From the NCBI RefSeq assembly GCF_900128985.1, contig NZ_FQUC01000009.1, forward strand, positions 113,033 through 177,032: DNA of 64,000 nt, in the 5' to 3' direction. The notes below the pieces were generated by a model that had not been told where the DNA came from, made no database searches, and worked only from the letters and a program-made list of their open reading frames with translations. Shown here piece by piece: positions 28,053 through 36,853 of the stretch. How positions within the stretch are numbered: the stretch's first letter is position 1; each line of letters begins with the position of its first letter. This stretch comes from Indolivaga macrotermitis. Its GTDB lineage: Bacteria > Bacteroidota > Bacteroidia > Bacteroidales > Dysgonomonadaceae. Made by a program: the position numbers and the translations under genes.

Positions 28053-29357
28053 ATGGCATCATTTATTATAGAAGGCGGTTGCCGCCTCAAAGGAGATATA
28101 ACTCCACAAGGAGCGAAAAACGAAGCATTACAGGTTATTTGTGCAGTATTGCTAACGCCGGAAGAAGTTATCATTGAAAATATACCGGATATTCTCGATG
28201 TAAATAACCTTATTTCCCTTTTGGGAGATATGGGTGTTAAGACCAGACGGATAAATGAAAATACATGGTCGTTTCAGGCTGATGAAGTTGATCTGACTTA
28301 TCTCGAAAGCCCTGAATTTTTAAAAAAAAGTTCATCTTTAAGGGGTTCGGTAATGATTATCGGTCCGTTGGTAGCACGTTTTGGTAAAGCTCTGTTACCT
28401 AAGCCCGGAGGAGATAAGATCGGTCGCCGCCGTTTGGATACACACTTTATTGGTATTCAGAAACTTGGAGCAAACTTCGAATACGATGCCGAACAGCAAT
28501 TATATTCTATTACGGCTGATAAGCTAACCGGCGCTTATATGTTGCTTGACGAAGCATCTGTAACCGGTACAGCTAATATAATAATGACAGCCGTTTTGGC
28601 CGAAGGAGAAACGACTATTTATAATGCAGCATGTGAGCCATATTTGCAACAGTTGTGTAAAATGCTCAATAGAATGGGAGCTAATATATCGGGTGTCGCA
28701 TCAAATCTGATCAGAATACAAGGAGTAAAAGAACTGGGAGGAACTACTCACCGTATTTTACCCGATATGATCGAAATAGGTAGTTTCATTGGTATGGCTG
28801 CTATGACAGGTTCTGAACTGACTATTAAAGATGTTGCGTATGATGATTTGGGTATTATCCCTGATACATTCCGCCGCTTAGGTATCACATTAGAGCGTAG
28901 TGGAGATGATATCCATATCCCTGAACATAAGGGATATACAATAGATACTTTTATCGATGGTTCTATACTTACTATTGCCGATGCTCCTTGGCCGGGACTC
29001 ACTCCTGACCTTATCAGCGTGTTACTGGTAGTTGCCACTCAGGCACAAGGTAGCGTGTTGATACATCAAAAGATGTTCGAAAGCCGCTTATTCTTTGTCG
29101 ATAAACTGATAGATATGGGTGCTCAGATAATTCTTTGTGATCCCCACCGGGCTACTGTAATCGGAACAGGACGGCGTTCGATGCGTGCCACAACTATGAC
29201 TTCTCCGGATATTCGCGCGGGTATCGCTCTCCTTATAGCAGCTATGTGTGCCGATGGTAAGAGTATTATTCATAATATTGATCAGATAGACAGAGGATAC
29301 CAGAATATTGATGTACGGTTGAATCAACTGGGAGCCAATATTTTGAGAATGAATTAA
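28053..29357 (+). CDS. murA: UDP-N-acetylglucosamine 1-carboxyvinyltransferase with Cys-to-Asp active site
   Basis: Transfers enolpyruvate from PEP to UDP-GlcNAc, the first committed step of peptidoglycan synthesis. The EPSP-synthase-like double-barrel pattern is complete over 434 residues. The active-site loop reads LPKPGGDKIGRRRLDTH, with Asp121 (codon 28413-28415) at the position of the usual catalytic Cys115. In other organisms this substitution leaves the enzyme active but insensitive to fosfomycin. It lies 44 bp after murB and 33 bp before an iron alcohol dehydrogenase gene. Confidence 0.95.
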   Translation: MASFIIEGGCRLKGDITPQGAKNEALQVICAVLLTPEEVIIENIPDILDVNNLISLLGDMGVKTRRINENTWSFQADEVDLTYLESPEFLKKSSSLRGSVMIIGPLVARFGKALLPKPGGDKIGRRRLDTHFIGIQKLGANFEYDAEQQLYSITADKLTGAYMLLDEASVTGTANIIMTAVLAEGETTIYNAACEPYLQQLCKMLNRMGANISGVASNLIRIQGVKELGGTTHRILPDMIEIGSFIGMAAMTGSELTIKDVAYDDLGIIPDTFRRLGITLERSGDDIHIPEHKGYTIDTFIDGSILTIADAPWPGLTPDLISVLLVVATQAQGSVLIHQKMFESRLFFVDKLIDMGAQIILCDPHRATVIGTGRRSMRATTMTSPDIRAGIALLIAAMCADGKSIIHNIDQIDRGYQNIDVRLNQLGANILRMN

Positions 29358-29390
29358 TAAGAGGCTACAAACTAACTTAAACACACAATT

Positions 29391-30548
29391 ATGGAAAATT
29401 TCAGTTTTGTAAATCCTGTAAAAATTATTTTTGGAAAAGATACTATTCAATCTTTATCGAAAGAGATTCCGGCCGGAAGTAAAGTTTTAATAACTTACGG
29501 TGGGGGCAGCATTAAACGTAATGGAGTATATGATCAGGTTGTGAAGGCATTAGCTGATTTCGAATGGAACGAGTTCAGTGGAATAGAAGCTAATCCTCAT
29601 TACGAGACTTGTATGAAAGCCGTACAGTTGATCAAAGAAAAAAATATCAATTATGTATTAGCTGTAGGAGGAGGCTCTGTTATCGATGCTACTAAATTTA
29701 TAGTTGCAGCAGCTTGTTTTGATGGAGATGATCCCTGGGATATTTTAAGTAAACAGGCTACGATAAAAGATGCATTGCCTTTCGGTACGGTACTTACTAT
29801 ATCGGCAACAGGTTCGGAAATGAATGGAGGTGCTGTTATTACTAAAGCAGAGACTCACGATAAATTATCTTTCGGATCGTCAAAAACATATCCGAAATTT
29901 TCGATTCTCGATCCCGAAGTTACCTACTCTCTTCCGATGAAGCAGGTAAGTAATGGCGTAGTAGATGCCTTTGTACATGTTGTGGAACAATACGTAACTT
30001 ATCCGGTTAATGCCATGATACAGGATAAGTTTGCCGAAGCGATACTGGTAACTCTGATAACAGAAGGTCCAAAAGCTTTGGAAACTCCAGAAAACTATGA
30101 CATTCGGGCTAATCTGATGTGGGCTTCAACATGGGCATTAAACGGCTGGATTGGATGCGGAGTACCCGAAGACTGGGCTACTCACGGAATAGGACATGAA
30201 CTCACCGCTTTATATGGGTTAGACCATGCACAGACATTGGCAATAGTTCTTCCCGGAGTATTAACTGTATTGAAAGAGCAGAAAGCCGAGAAGATTATCC
30301 AATTTGGAGAGATGGTATTCGGCATTTATAATAATATGTCGAAAGAGGAGCGTATAAACGAGACTATAAATGCTGTGGTTAATTTCTTTGAAGAGATGCA
30401 GGTTAAGACTCGTCTTTCAGACTATGGATTAGGACAGGAGGCTGTAAATGCAGTGTCGAACCGGATAAAAGAGCGGGGATGGAAACTTGGTGAAAAGGAA
30501 AATATTACAGCAGATACAGTACGGCAGATATTAACTTTAAGATTATAG
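29391..30548 (+). CDS. iron-containing alcohol dehydrogenase (YqhD/butanol dehydrogenase-like)
   Basis: NAD(P)H-dependent aldehyde/alcohol oxidoreductase. It shows the nucleotide motif GGGSVIDATK (about residues 94-103), the central ATGSEMNGGAVI, and metal ligands in VVDAFVHVVEQY and in HGIGHELTALYGLDHAQ. Its 385 residues match the family III enzymes (YqhD, BdhA). The final acceptor aldehyde is not visible. It starts 33 bp after murA and ends 5 bp before the chitinase gene, so it may be co-transcribed with both although the functions look unrelated. Confidence 0.92.
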   Translation: MENFSFVNPVKIIFGKDTIQSLSKEIPAGSKVLITYGGGSIKRNGVYDQVVKALADFEWNEFSGIEANPHYETCMKAVQLIKEKNINYVLAVGGGSVIDATKFIVAAACFDGDDPWDILSKQATIKDALPFGTVLTISATGSEMNGGAVITKAETHDKLSFGSSKTYPKFSILDPEVTYSLPMKQVSNGVVDAFVHVVEQYVTYPVNAMIQDKFAEAILVTLITEGPKALETPENYDIRANLMWASTWALNGWIGCGVPEDWATHGIGHELTALYGLDHAQTLAIVLPGVLTVLKEQKAEKIIQFGEMVFGIYNNMSKEERINETINAVVNFFEEMQVKTRLSDYGLGQEAVNAVSNRIKERGWKLGEKENITADTVRQILTLRL

Positions 30549-30553
30549 TAGAT

Positions 30554-31579
30554 ATGAAAAAGCTAACCTTATTGTTCGTATTTATTTTAGGAATCTGTAT
30601 AGCATCGAAGTCTCAGGAAACATTTCCGGCTAAGCTTAATAAAACTCCGGTTGTATTGGCTTATGTAACAGCCGGAAGTGATATAATGCCTGATCCTAAT
30701 TATGTGACCCATATAAATTATGCATTCGGGCATGTATCTGAAACATTTAATAGCATTGATATTGATAATGAAGCCCGATTGAGACAGATAGCCGCTCTAA
30801 AATCTACTTATCCTCACCTAAAAGTAATGCTATCAGTAGGAGGCTGGACTAGCGGGCGTTTTAGTGAGATGGCGGCAAGTGTAATCAATCGTCGGTCATT
30901 TGTCAATGATTGTAAAAGAGTTATAGACGAATTTGGTTTAGATGGGGTTGACCTTGATTGGGAATATCCGACAAGCAGTGTTGCCGGAATATCTTCTTCT
31001 TCTGATGATACAGACAATTTCACTCTTTTAATGAAAGAAATTCGTGGGGTAATAGGTGAGGATAGACTGCTTACTTTGGCCAGTGCGTGTACTGCCCAGT
31101 ATTACGATTTCAAAGCTATTGATCAATACATTGATTTTGTAAACATTATGACATATGATATGGGGCGTCCTCCTTTTCATAATGCTCCGCTTCACAGGTC
31201 TGAGTTTACTTCCGATTTATCTATCGAAGAATCTGTTCAAGCTCATGTGGCTGCGGGTATTTCTTTGGATAAGCTAACTTTAGGGATGCCGTTTTATGGG
31301 CATGTGATTAAAGAACTGGGTGACTTTATAAACTATAAAGATATTCATACTTTAGATGAGAAATATACACGGAAATGGGATGATGAAGGAAAAGTTCCTT
31401 ATTTCACAGATAAAGATGGCTATTTTGTTTGTTCGTTTGATAACGCTGAATCTCTAGCTTATAAATGCCGGTACGCTCTGAATAGAGGCATGCTAGGTGT
31501 AATGTATTGGGAATATAATGGAGACGATGCTGAAGGGACTTTACGCAAGACCGTTTACAATACAGTAATGAAGAAATAA
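30554..31579 (+). CDS. secreted GH18 glycoside hydrolase (chitinase-like)
   Basis: Hydrolyses beta-1,4 links of N-acetylglucosamine polymers or related glycans. A signal peptide (residues 1-20, ending SKSQE) is followed by a TIM barrel with the GH18 motifs LSVGGW, the catalytic DGVDLDWEYP (acid Glu) and NIMTYDMG, ending with GVMYWEYNGD. At 341 residues it is a single catalytic domain without binding modules. The ATG lies 5 bp after the alcohol dehydrogenase stop, and a perfect 12-bp-stem terminator follows. Substrate could be chitin, peptidoglycan fragments or host N-glycans. Confidence 0.92.
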   Translation: MKKLTLLFVFILGICIASKSQETFPAKLNKTPVVLAYVTAGSDIMPDPNYVTHINYAFGHVSETFNSIDIDNEARLRQIAALKSTYPHLKVMLSVGGWTSGRFSEMAASVINRRSFVNDCKRVIDEFGLDGVDLDWEYPTSSVAGISSSSDDTDNFTLLMKEIRGVIGEDRLLTLASACTAQYYDFKAIDQYIDFVNIMTYDMGRPPFHNAPLHRSEFTSDLSIEESVQAHVAAGISLDKLTLGMPFYGHVIKELGDFINYKDIHTLDEKYTRKWDDEGKVPYFTDKDGYFVCSFDNAESLAYKCRYALNRGMLGVMYWEYNGDDAEGTLRKTVYNTVMKK

Positions 31580-31584
31580 AATTT

Positions 31585-31625
31585 AAAAGAGGTTGTCTCC
31601 TGAAATTCGGAACAACCTCTTTTTC
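31585..31625. terminator. bidirectional terminator after GH18 gene
   Basis: Arms AAAAGAGGTTGT (31585-31596) and ACAACCTCTTTT (31612-31623) flank a 15-nt loop. T-rich DNA on both sides suits the convergent repeat-lipoprotein gene too. Confidence 0.9.
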
Positions 31626-31641
31626 TGCTCTTTTATTTATA

Positions 31642-32841
31642 TTATCTTTTCATATCTGTTGTTTGTCGGGTACTCTGAGTTCTCCTTTCATTAGTTCTTC
31701 TCTCTTCGGTTTGTCTTCTTTCTCTTGCTTCCGCTTCTTGCTGTTCTTTAGCTCTTCTCTCCTCCGTTTGTCTTCTTTCTCTTGCTTCCGCTTCTTGCTG
31801 TTCTTTAGCTCTTCTCTCCTCCGTTTGTCTCCTTTCTCTGGTTTCCGCTTCTTGCTGTTCTTTGGCTCTTCTCTCCTCCGTTTGTCTTCTTTCTCTTGCT
31901 TCCGCTTCTTGCTGTTCTTTAGCTCTTCTCTCCTCCGTTTGTCTCCTTTCTCTGGTTTCCGCTTCTTGCTGTTCTTTGGCTCTTCTCTCCTCCGTTTGTC
32001 TTCTTTCTCTTGCTTCCGCTTCTTGCTGTTCTTTAGCTCTTCTCTCCTCCGTTTGTCTTCTTTCTCTTGCTTCCGCTTCCTGTTGTTCTTTGGCTCTTCT
32101 CTCCTCCGTCTGCCTTCTTTCTCTGGCTTCCGCTTCCTGTTGTTCTTTGGCTCTTCTCTCCTCCGTCTGCCTTCTTTCTCTGGCTTCCGTTTCCTGTTGT
32201 TCTTTGGCTCTTCTCTCCTCTGTTTGTCTTCTTTCTATTACCTTTGGTTCGGTATTAGTCGAAACTTTAGCAACTTGTCTGGCTCTATCTGCAGATCGTT
32301 TGAGTTGTACGTTATCTTTCTCAATCGTTTTATTCTGAGTTGAATGGCCGTTTTTATACGGATGTGACGGTTTTTCTTTAGAATAAGGTATTATAATTGG
32401 ATCATTAGCATAATTATTATCTATATCATAGTAATAATTTTCAAAATCTTGATCCGAAATAGAATTATCATATTGGTATATATAATAGTCTGTGTAATAA
32501 TTTTCTGAGACATTGTTTTCGTGTAATATCGGAAACTCCGACCATTCATTTTCTTCTATTACAATATCTTCTGTATTGGCTTCAGTATTTTCTATATCTG
32601 ATAGTATATCGACATAATAATAGCTGTAGGGAATACTGTTTTCTATTGTTTTATTGACTACTTCTTGATTTGCTGAATAGTTTTTTGGAGCTGTAGCAGG
32701 ATTTTCATCCTTCTCAATTAAAACCTCTTGAGGTGTAGTAACTTTTGTGTTATTTACTTCCTCTATACTATTTACGGCTTTTTTACAACTAAAAGTTATA
32801 ACCGACAAGCAGATTATGTTTGTAAAAAGTAACTTATTCAT
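31642..32841 (-). CDS. repeat-rich lipoprotein with Arg/Glu/Gln helix
   Basis: A 399-residue exported lipoprotein: signal peptide with lipobox ITFSCKK (Cys19), then a Tyr/Asp/Asn-rich, probably disordered region (about 60-165). The rest is a tandem array of a 19-residue unit, ERRQTEERRAKEQQEAEAR. Nine full units and one partial unit are present, with only A/T changes at one or two positions. The array should form a continuous charged helix (single alpha-helix or coiled coil). The C-terminal tail is Arg/Thr-rich. Not a known family to me. It converges with the GH18 gene. The unit count is likely to vary between strains. Confidence 0.85.
   Translation of the reverse strand: MNKLLFTNIICLSVITFSCKKAVNSIEEVNNTKVTTPQEVLIEKDENPATAPKNYSANQEVVNKTIENSIPYSYYYVDILSDIENTEANTEDIVIEENEWSEFPILHENNVSENYYTDYYIYQYDNSISDQDFENYYYDIDNNYANDPIIIPYSKEKPSHPYKNGHSTQNKTIEKDNVQLKRSADRARQVAKVSTNTEPKVIERRQTEERRAKEQQETEARERRQTEERRAKEQQEAEARERRQTEERRAKEQQEAEARERRQTEERRAKEQQEAEARERRQTEERRAKEQQEAETRERRQTEERRAKEQQEAEARERRQTEERRAKEQQEAETRERRQTEERRAKEQQEAEARERRQTEERRAKEQQEAEARERRQTEERRTNERRTQSTRQTTDMKR
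31700..32240. repeat. 57-bp tandem repeat array inside the lipoprotein gene
   Basis: About nine direct copies of a 57-bp unit. Variants differ at a few third-codon and one A/T-coding position, and some variants recur in alternation (EAEAR/EAETR units), suggesting duplication of longer blocks. All frames of the opposite strand stay open through the array, which produces spurious plus-strand reading frames. Confidence 0.95.
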
Positions 32842-32983
32842 AGCTTAGGTATATTAAAGATGAAACAATGAGGATTAATATATCTGAACATTTCTAGTCT
32901 TTATAGTTTGGTCAAATAATTAAAGTGCCTTTATTAATAAAGACTGGATTATAAAAGAAAGGTTTAATAAATTAAATAAAATA

Positions 32984-33036
32984 GGAGAGAAGAACCTGCC
33001 TAAATCTAGACAAGTTCTTCTCTCCTTATTTTGTTA
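32984..33036 (-). terminator. terminator of the barrel-like secreted protein gene
   Basis: Arms of 13 bp (32984-32996 and 33015-33027; AGGAGAGAAGAAC) lie just past the stop of the minus-strand gene at 33043. On the minus strand the stem is followed by TATTTTATTT. Confidence 0.82.
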
Positions 33037-33042
33037 TTTTTC

Positions 33043-34551
33043 TTAGAAAGAGAAACTTAATCCTGTTAATATAGCACTGTTTCCACCCACATCAAGGTGT
33101 TCACTTTTGCCATAAGGGGCAAATTGATATTCGAAAAATATTCCTCCTTGTTTAAAGCGAAAATGTGTTCCTATTATCCAATTGAATACATCCACACTAT
33201 ATGTATTACCACCTTGGTCATTTTTCTTCTTATCTTCTTTTTTTAAGTTTGTAGTTATAGCACTAATTCCTATTTTAGTATAGTTATCCCAATAGATATT
33301 TTGTGATAATTTACTAGTATATCTATATCCTACGTTCAAATTTCCTATTGCATGAGCTTTAGTAGACAATACTGTTCCTGTATAGTAATTGAATCGTTTC
33401 CTGTCATTTGGCATAACAAATCCTAAGCTAAATAATATACTTGAATTAGAATCGTAATACCTCGACAAATTCAAGTTAAAATCAAGTTCGATATAAGGGC
33501 TTATTCCCAAAATGTCCTGCTGCTTTCCGAGAGGTATATACATACCTGATTTTATATTCAAAAACGGACTTTTGTATTTTCTTTCCCGAACCAGTCTTTT
33601 AGCTTCTTCTTTTTGTTCGGGCTTCAGTTCATCTTTTTCGGGTATATTATATTTGTTCCAAGCCGATTCGGGTACTTCTTCAAATTGAATCAATTCTTTT
33701 AGTAATTCAGGTAGTTCGTAATCATCGCGGTTGTAGCCATAATGGCTTAAGATGCAGGAGATATACCTATTTCTGATTTCAGCCGTTATATAATATACTA
33801 TAAGTGGATAGGCTTCGCTGTTATAAATCGATTTGTAAACTATTCGGCGGGCGATGGATTTTTTCCCTTCGAATAATAGAGGTAGCTCTTTATCTTCGAT
33901 AGTTACATGATACTTAGATTCACTTGTTTTTATGTAATTATCAACTTCATCTTTTGCCTGATCAAGTGTATTGAATACAGACCAACTAACTTGTCCTCCA
34001 TTACAATAAATATTATGGGGTGAGCGCCATTCGCAAATATTACCAAGTTGTAATGTACGTCCGGCAAAATCAATCGAATCAATTTGCATTGGAACAATAT
34101 ATTCGTGTAGTTGCTGTGTAAAATAGAGGTTCAGAATTTGTTTTTCGATATCAGTATTACGTTTCCCTATTTTTCTGATATATATTAGACTAGAAGCATT
34201 GTCCAAGTTATCTAAAATATATAATATACGATGCTCGTCTATTTCTGGATATTTCTCTCCATTTCTCTCTAGTATATCTTTTGAATAGATAATTGTATTG
34301 GGATAACTAATTGACAATGATGAATATTCATTTTTAATATTCTTTAATCCATATTTTTTCTTTAGTTTCGATATATCCTTAGAATTTTTTGGTGTCTTTA
34401 TCTCTTCCAGATATACATCATATCCGGCCCATTCGTAATACTGGTTTCCACTAGAGTCTATCAACCCTTGTAAACCGGTTGCCTGAGTTTGAGCAAAGGT
34501 GTGAAAATAAGATGTTAGTAAAAGAAATAATATAAAATATCGTGTTGTCAT
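33043..34551 (-). CDS. hypothetical secreted protein with C-terminal beta-barrel-like region
   Basis: Signal peptide MTTRYFILFLLLTSYFHTFA, then a soluble region (about 20-320) that I do not recognise. The C-terminal third (about 340-502) has alternating polar and hydrophobic strands and ends in AILTGLSFSF, an outer-membrane-protein-like terminal phenylalanine. It is probably exposed to the periplasm and anchored in the outer membrane. The frame extends 13 codons upstream to an ATG at 34590. That codon lies within the mutB terminator hairpin, so the ATG at 34551 is preferred. A stand-alone gene between a terminator on each side. Function unknown. Confidence 0.75.
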   Translation of the reverse strand: MTTRYFILFLLLTSYFHTFAQTQATGLQGLIDSSGNQYYEWAGYDVYLEEIKTPKNSKDISKLKKKYGLKNIKNEYSSLSISYPNTIIYSKDILERNGEKYPEIDEHRILYILDNLDNASSLIYIRKIGKRNTDIEKQILNLYFTQQLHEYIVPMQIDSIDFAGRTLQLGNICEWRSPHNIYCNGGQVSWSVFNTLDQAKDEVDNYIKTSESKYHVTIEDKELPLLFEGKKSIARRIVYKSIYNSEAYPLIVYYITAEIRNRYISCILSHYGYNRDDYELPELLKELIQFEEVPESAWNKYNIPEKDELKPEQKEEAKRLVRERKYKSPFLNIKSGMYIPLGKQQDILGISPYIELDFNLNLSRYYDSNSSILFSLGFVMPNDRKRFNYYTGTVLSTKAHAIGNLNVGYRYTSKLSQNIYWDNYTKIGISAITTNLKKEDKKKNDQGGNTYSVDVFNWIIGTHFRFKQGGIFFEYQFAPYGKSEHLDVGGNSAILTGLSFSF

Positions 34552-34572
34552 AAGAATAGTGTTGTTTCGAAT

Positions 34573-34622
34573 AAAAAAAGTGAAGGTCATCTTATTTATA
34601 AATAAGAAATAACCTTCACTTT
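34573..34622 (-). terminator. terminator of the mutA-mutB operon
   Basis: Arms AAAGTGAAGGT (34577-34587) and ACCTTCACTTT (34612-34622), with an inner CTTATTT/AAATAAG pair, form a long hairpin. The minus strand continues into seven Ts. It follows the mutB stop. Confidence 0.88.
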
Positions 34623-34650
34623 ATATAAGACTGAATATTAATAGCCTAAT

Positions 34651-36798
34651 TTAGTCAGCCAATAATATTTTCATAATTTCAACAGCAGCTTTAGTAACAG
34701 GAGAACCTGGTCCGAAGATTGCAGCTACACCTGATTTGTACAAGAAGTCATAATCCTGAGCAGGAATAACGCCTCCGGCAATCACAATAATGTCTTCACG
34801 TCCTAACTTTTTAAGTTCTTCAATTACCTGAGGAACAAGAGTCTTGTGACCTGCAGCCAGAGAAGATACTCCCAGAACATTGACATCATTTTCTACAGCC
34901 TGACGTGCAGCTTCTTCGGGAGTTTGGAACAATGGTCCCATATCTACGTCGAATCCACAGTCTGCGTAACCTGTAGCAACTACTTTTGCTCCACGGTCGT
35001 GTCCGTCCTGACCCATTTTAGCGATCATAATACGAGGTTGACGACCTTCTTTCTTTGCAAATTTTTCTACTAGTTCGCAAGCTTCTTGGAACGTTGGATC
35101 TTTTTTAGTTTCTGATGAATACACGCCTGATATTGTTCTGATTACTGCTTTATAACGTCCGACAATTACTTCACAAGCATCTGAAATCTCACCTAAAGTT
35201 GCACGAAGGCGGGCAGCTTCAACAGCAAGTTCAAGTAAGTTGCCTTTTTTAGTTTTCACACATTCAGTAATAGCGTCCAATGCTTTCTTAACAGCAGCAT
35301 TGTCACGTTTCGATTTCAAATCGTTCAAACGTTCGATCTGTTGACGACGTACTTCGGTATTATCAACATCCAGAATATCGATAGGATCTTCTTTTTCCAA
35401 ACGGTATTTATTAACACCGATGATTGTTTGATTTCCTGAGTCGATTTTAGCTTGGGTACGTGCAGCCGCTTCTTCGATACGCATTTTAGGAATACCTGTT
35501 TCGATAGCTTTAGCCATTCCACCCAGTTTCTGGATTTCCTGAATCAAATCCCATGCTTTGTGTACTAGTTCATTAGTAAGTGTTTCCACATAAAAAGAAC
35601 CGGCCCATGGGTCTATTTCTTTACATATCTGAGTTTCTTCCTGAATGTAAATCTGAGTATTACGAGCAATACGGGCAGAGAAGTCGGTAGGCAATGCAAT
35701 CGCTTCGTCCAATGCGTTGGTGTGGAGTGATTGTGTATGGCCTAGTGCAGCTGCCATTGCTTCGATACAAGTACGTCCAACGTTGTTGAAAGGATCTTGT
35801 TCGGTCAATGACCAACCCGAAGTTTGTGAGTGAGTACGAAGTGCCAAAGATTTAGGATTTTTTGCTCCAAAGCTTTTAACAATTTTCGCCCACAACAGAC
35901 GACCTGCACGCATTTTAGCGATTTCCATAAAGTGGTTCATTCCGATAGCCCAGAAGAACGATAGGCGAGGAGCAAAAGCATCTACATCGATACCTGCATC
36001 GATACCTGCTTTCAGATATTCCATACCATCAGCCAAAGTATATGCCAACTCAATATCGGCAGTAGCACCAGCTTCCTGCATGTGGTATCCCGAAATAGAG
36101 ATAGAGTTGAACTTAGGCATTTTCTGAGATGTATATTCGAAGATATCAGCGATAATCTTCATTGAGAATTCAGGTGGATAGATATATGTATTACGCACCA
36201 TAAACTCTTTCAGAATATCATTTTGAATAGTACCTGCCATTTCTTCCAACTTAGCACCTTGTTCTAAACCGGCATTGATGTAGAATGCAAGGATAGGAAG
36301 TACCGCTCCGTTCATAGTCATAGATACTGACATCTGATTCAACGGGATACCATCGAAAAGAACTTTCATATCTTCAACAGAACAGATAGACACCCCAGCC
36401 TTACCAACGTCTCCGACAACACGAGGGTGGTCGGCATCATATCCACGGTGTGTAGCCAAGTCAAACGCTACAGAAAGACCTTTCTGTCCTGAAGCAAGGT
36501 TACGACGGTAGAATGCATTAGATTCGGCAGCGGTAGAAAAACCTGCATACTGACGGATAGTCCAGGGACGCATAGCATACATACCTGAATAAGGTCCGCG
36601 TAGAAATGGAGGAATACCTGATGCATAATTCAGATGTTCCATACCTTCCAGGTCATTTTTTGTATAAACAGACTTAACCGGTATTAGCTCAGGAGTAACC
36701 CAATTAGCTTCGATACCGTTTGTTGCAGACCATTCGGCAGCATTTACTGCTTCGAATCCTGCATTTTTAATATCTATATTCTTGAAATTTGGTTTCAT
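34651..36798 (-). CDS. mutB: methylmalonyl-CoA mutase large (catalytic) subunit
   Basis: Adenosylcobalamin enzyme interconverting succinyl-CoA and methylmalonyl-CoA, the core of propionate formation in Bacteroidota. The TIM-barrel catalytic domain (about 1-550) includes [20 protein letters not shown] and [14 protein letters not shown]. The C-terminal B12 domain (about 580-715) has the base-off motif QDGHDRGAK and the following GVSSLAAGH and IAGGVIP. Length 715 is standard. It follows mutA in the same transcript; the 51-bp gap contains the third copy of the AAGGTC hairpin repeat. Confidence 0.97.
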   Translation of the reverse strand: MKPNFKNIDIKNAGFEAVNAAEWSATNGIEANWVTPELIPVKSVYTKNDLEGMEHLNYASGIPPFLRGPYSGMYAMRPWTIRQYAGFSTAAESNAFYRRNLASGQKGLSVAFDLATHRGYDADHPRVVGDVGKAGVSICSVEDMKVLFDGIPLNQMSVSMTMNGAVLPILAFYINAGLEQGAKLEEMAGTIQNDILKEFMVRNTYIYPPEFSMKIIADIFEYTSQKMPKFNSISISGYHMQEAGATADIELAYTLADGMEYLKAGIDAGIDVDAFAPRLSFFWAIGMNHFMEIAKMRAGRLLWAKIVKSFGAKNPKSLALRTHSQTSGWSLTEQDPFNNVGRTCIEAMAAALGHTQSLHTNALDEAIALPTDFSARIARNTQIYIQEETQICKEIDPWAGSFYVETLTNELVHKAWDLIQEIQKLGGMAKAIETGIPKMRIEEAAARTQAKIDSGNQTIIGVNKYRLEKEDPIDILDVDNTEVRRQQIERLNDLKSKRDNAAVKKALDAITECVKTKKGNLLELAVEAARLRATLGEISDACEVIVGRYKAVIRTISGVYSSETKKDPTFQEACELVEKFAKKEGRQPRIMIAKMGQDGHDRGAKVVATGYADCGFDVDMGPLFQTPEEAARQAVENDVNVLGVSSLAAGHKTLVPQVIEELKKLGREDIIVIAGGVIPAQDYDFLYKSGVAAIFGPGSPVTKAAVEIMKILLAD

Positions 36799-36816
36799 GT
36801 TTTTTTATTTTGTTAT

Positions 36817-36853
36817 AAAACAAAGTCGGTTATAATAAGGCCTGTGACCTTAG
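36817..36853 (-). repeat. hairpin repeat at the mutA/mutB junction, copy 3
   Basis: In plus orientation AACAAAGT...AATAAGGCCTGTGACCTTAG matches the leader before murB (AACAAAGT...AATAAAAAGGTCTGAGACCTAAG). It overlaps the mutA stop and lies 38 nt before the mutB ATG. In the minus-strand transcript the stem reads AAGGUC/GGCCUU and is kept by a U-G wobble. Confidence 0.65.

Noticed and set aside
31700..32240. CRISPR-like array
   Set aside because: Repeats are contiguous 57-bp coding units with no unique spacers and lie within a lipoprotein gene.
31663..32343. Long plus-strand reading frames (158 and 226 codons) across the repeat array
   Set aside because: They are products of the 57-bp periodicity: a repeat length divisible by three without stops keeps all frames open. 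The Ser/Leu/Phe/Cys-only composition and lack of a start context do not look like a protein.
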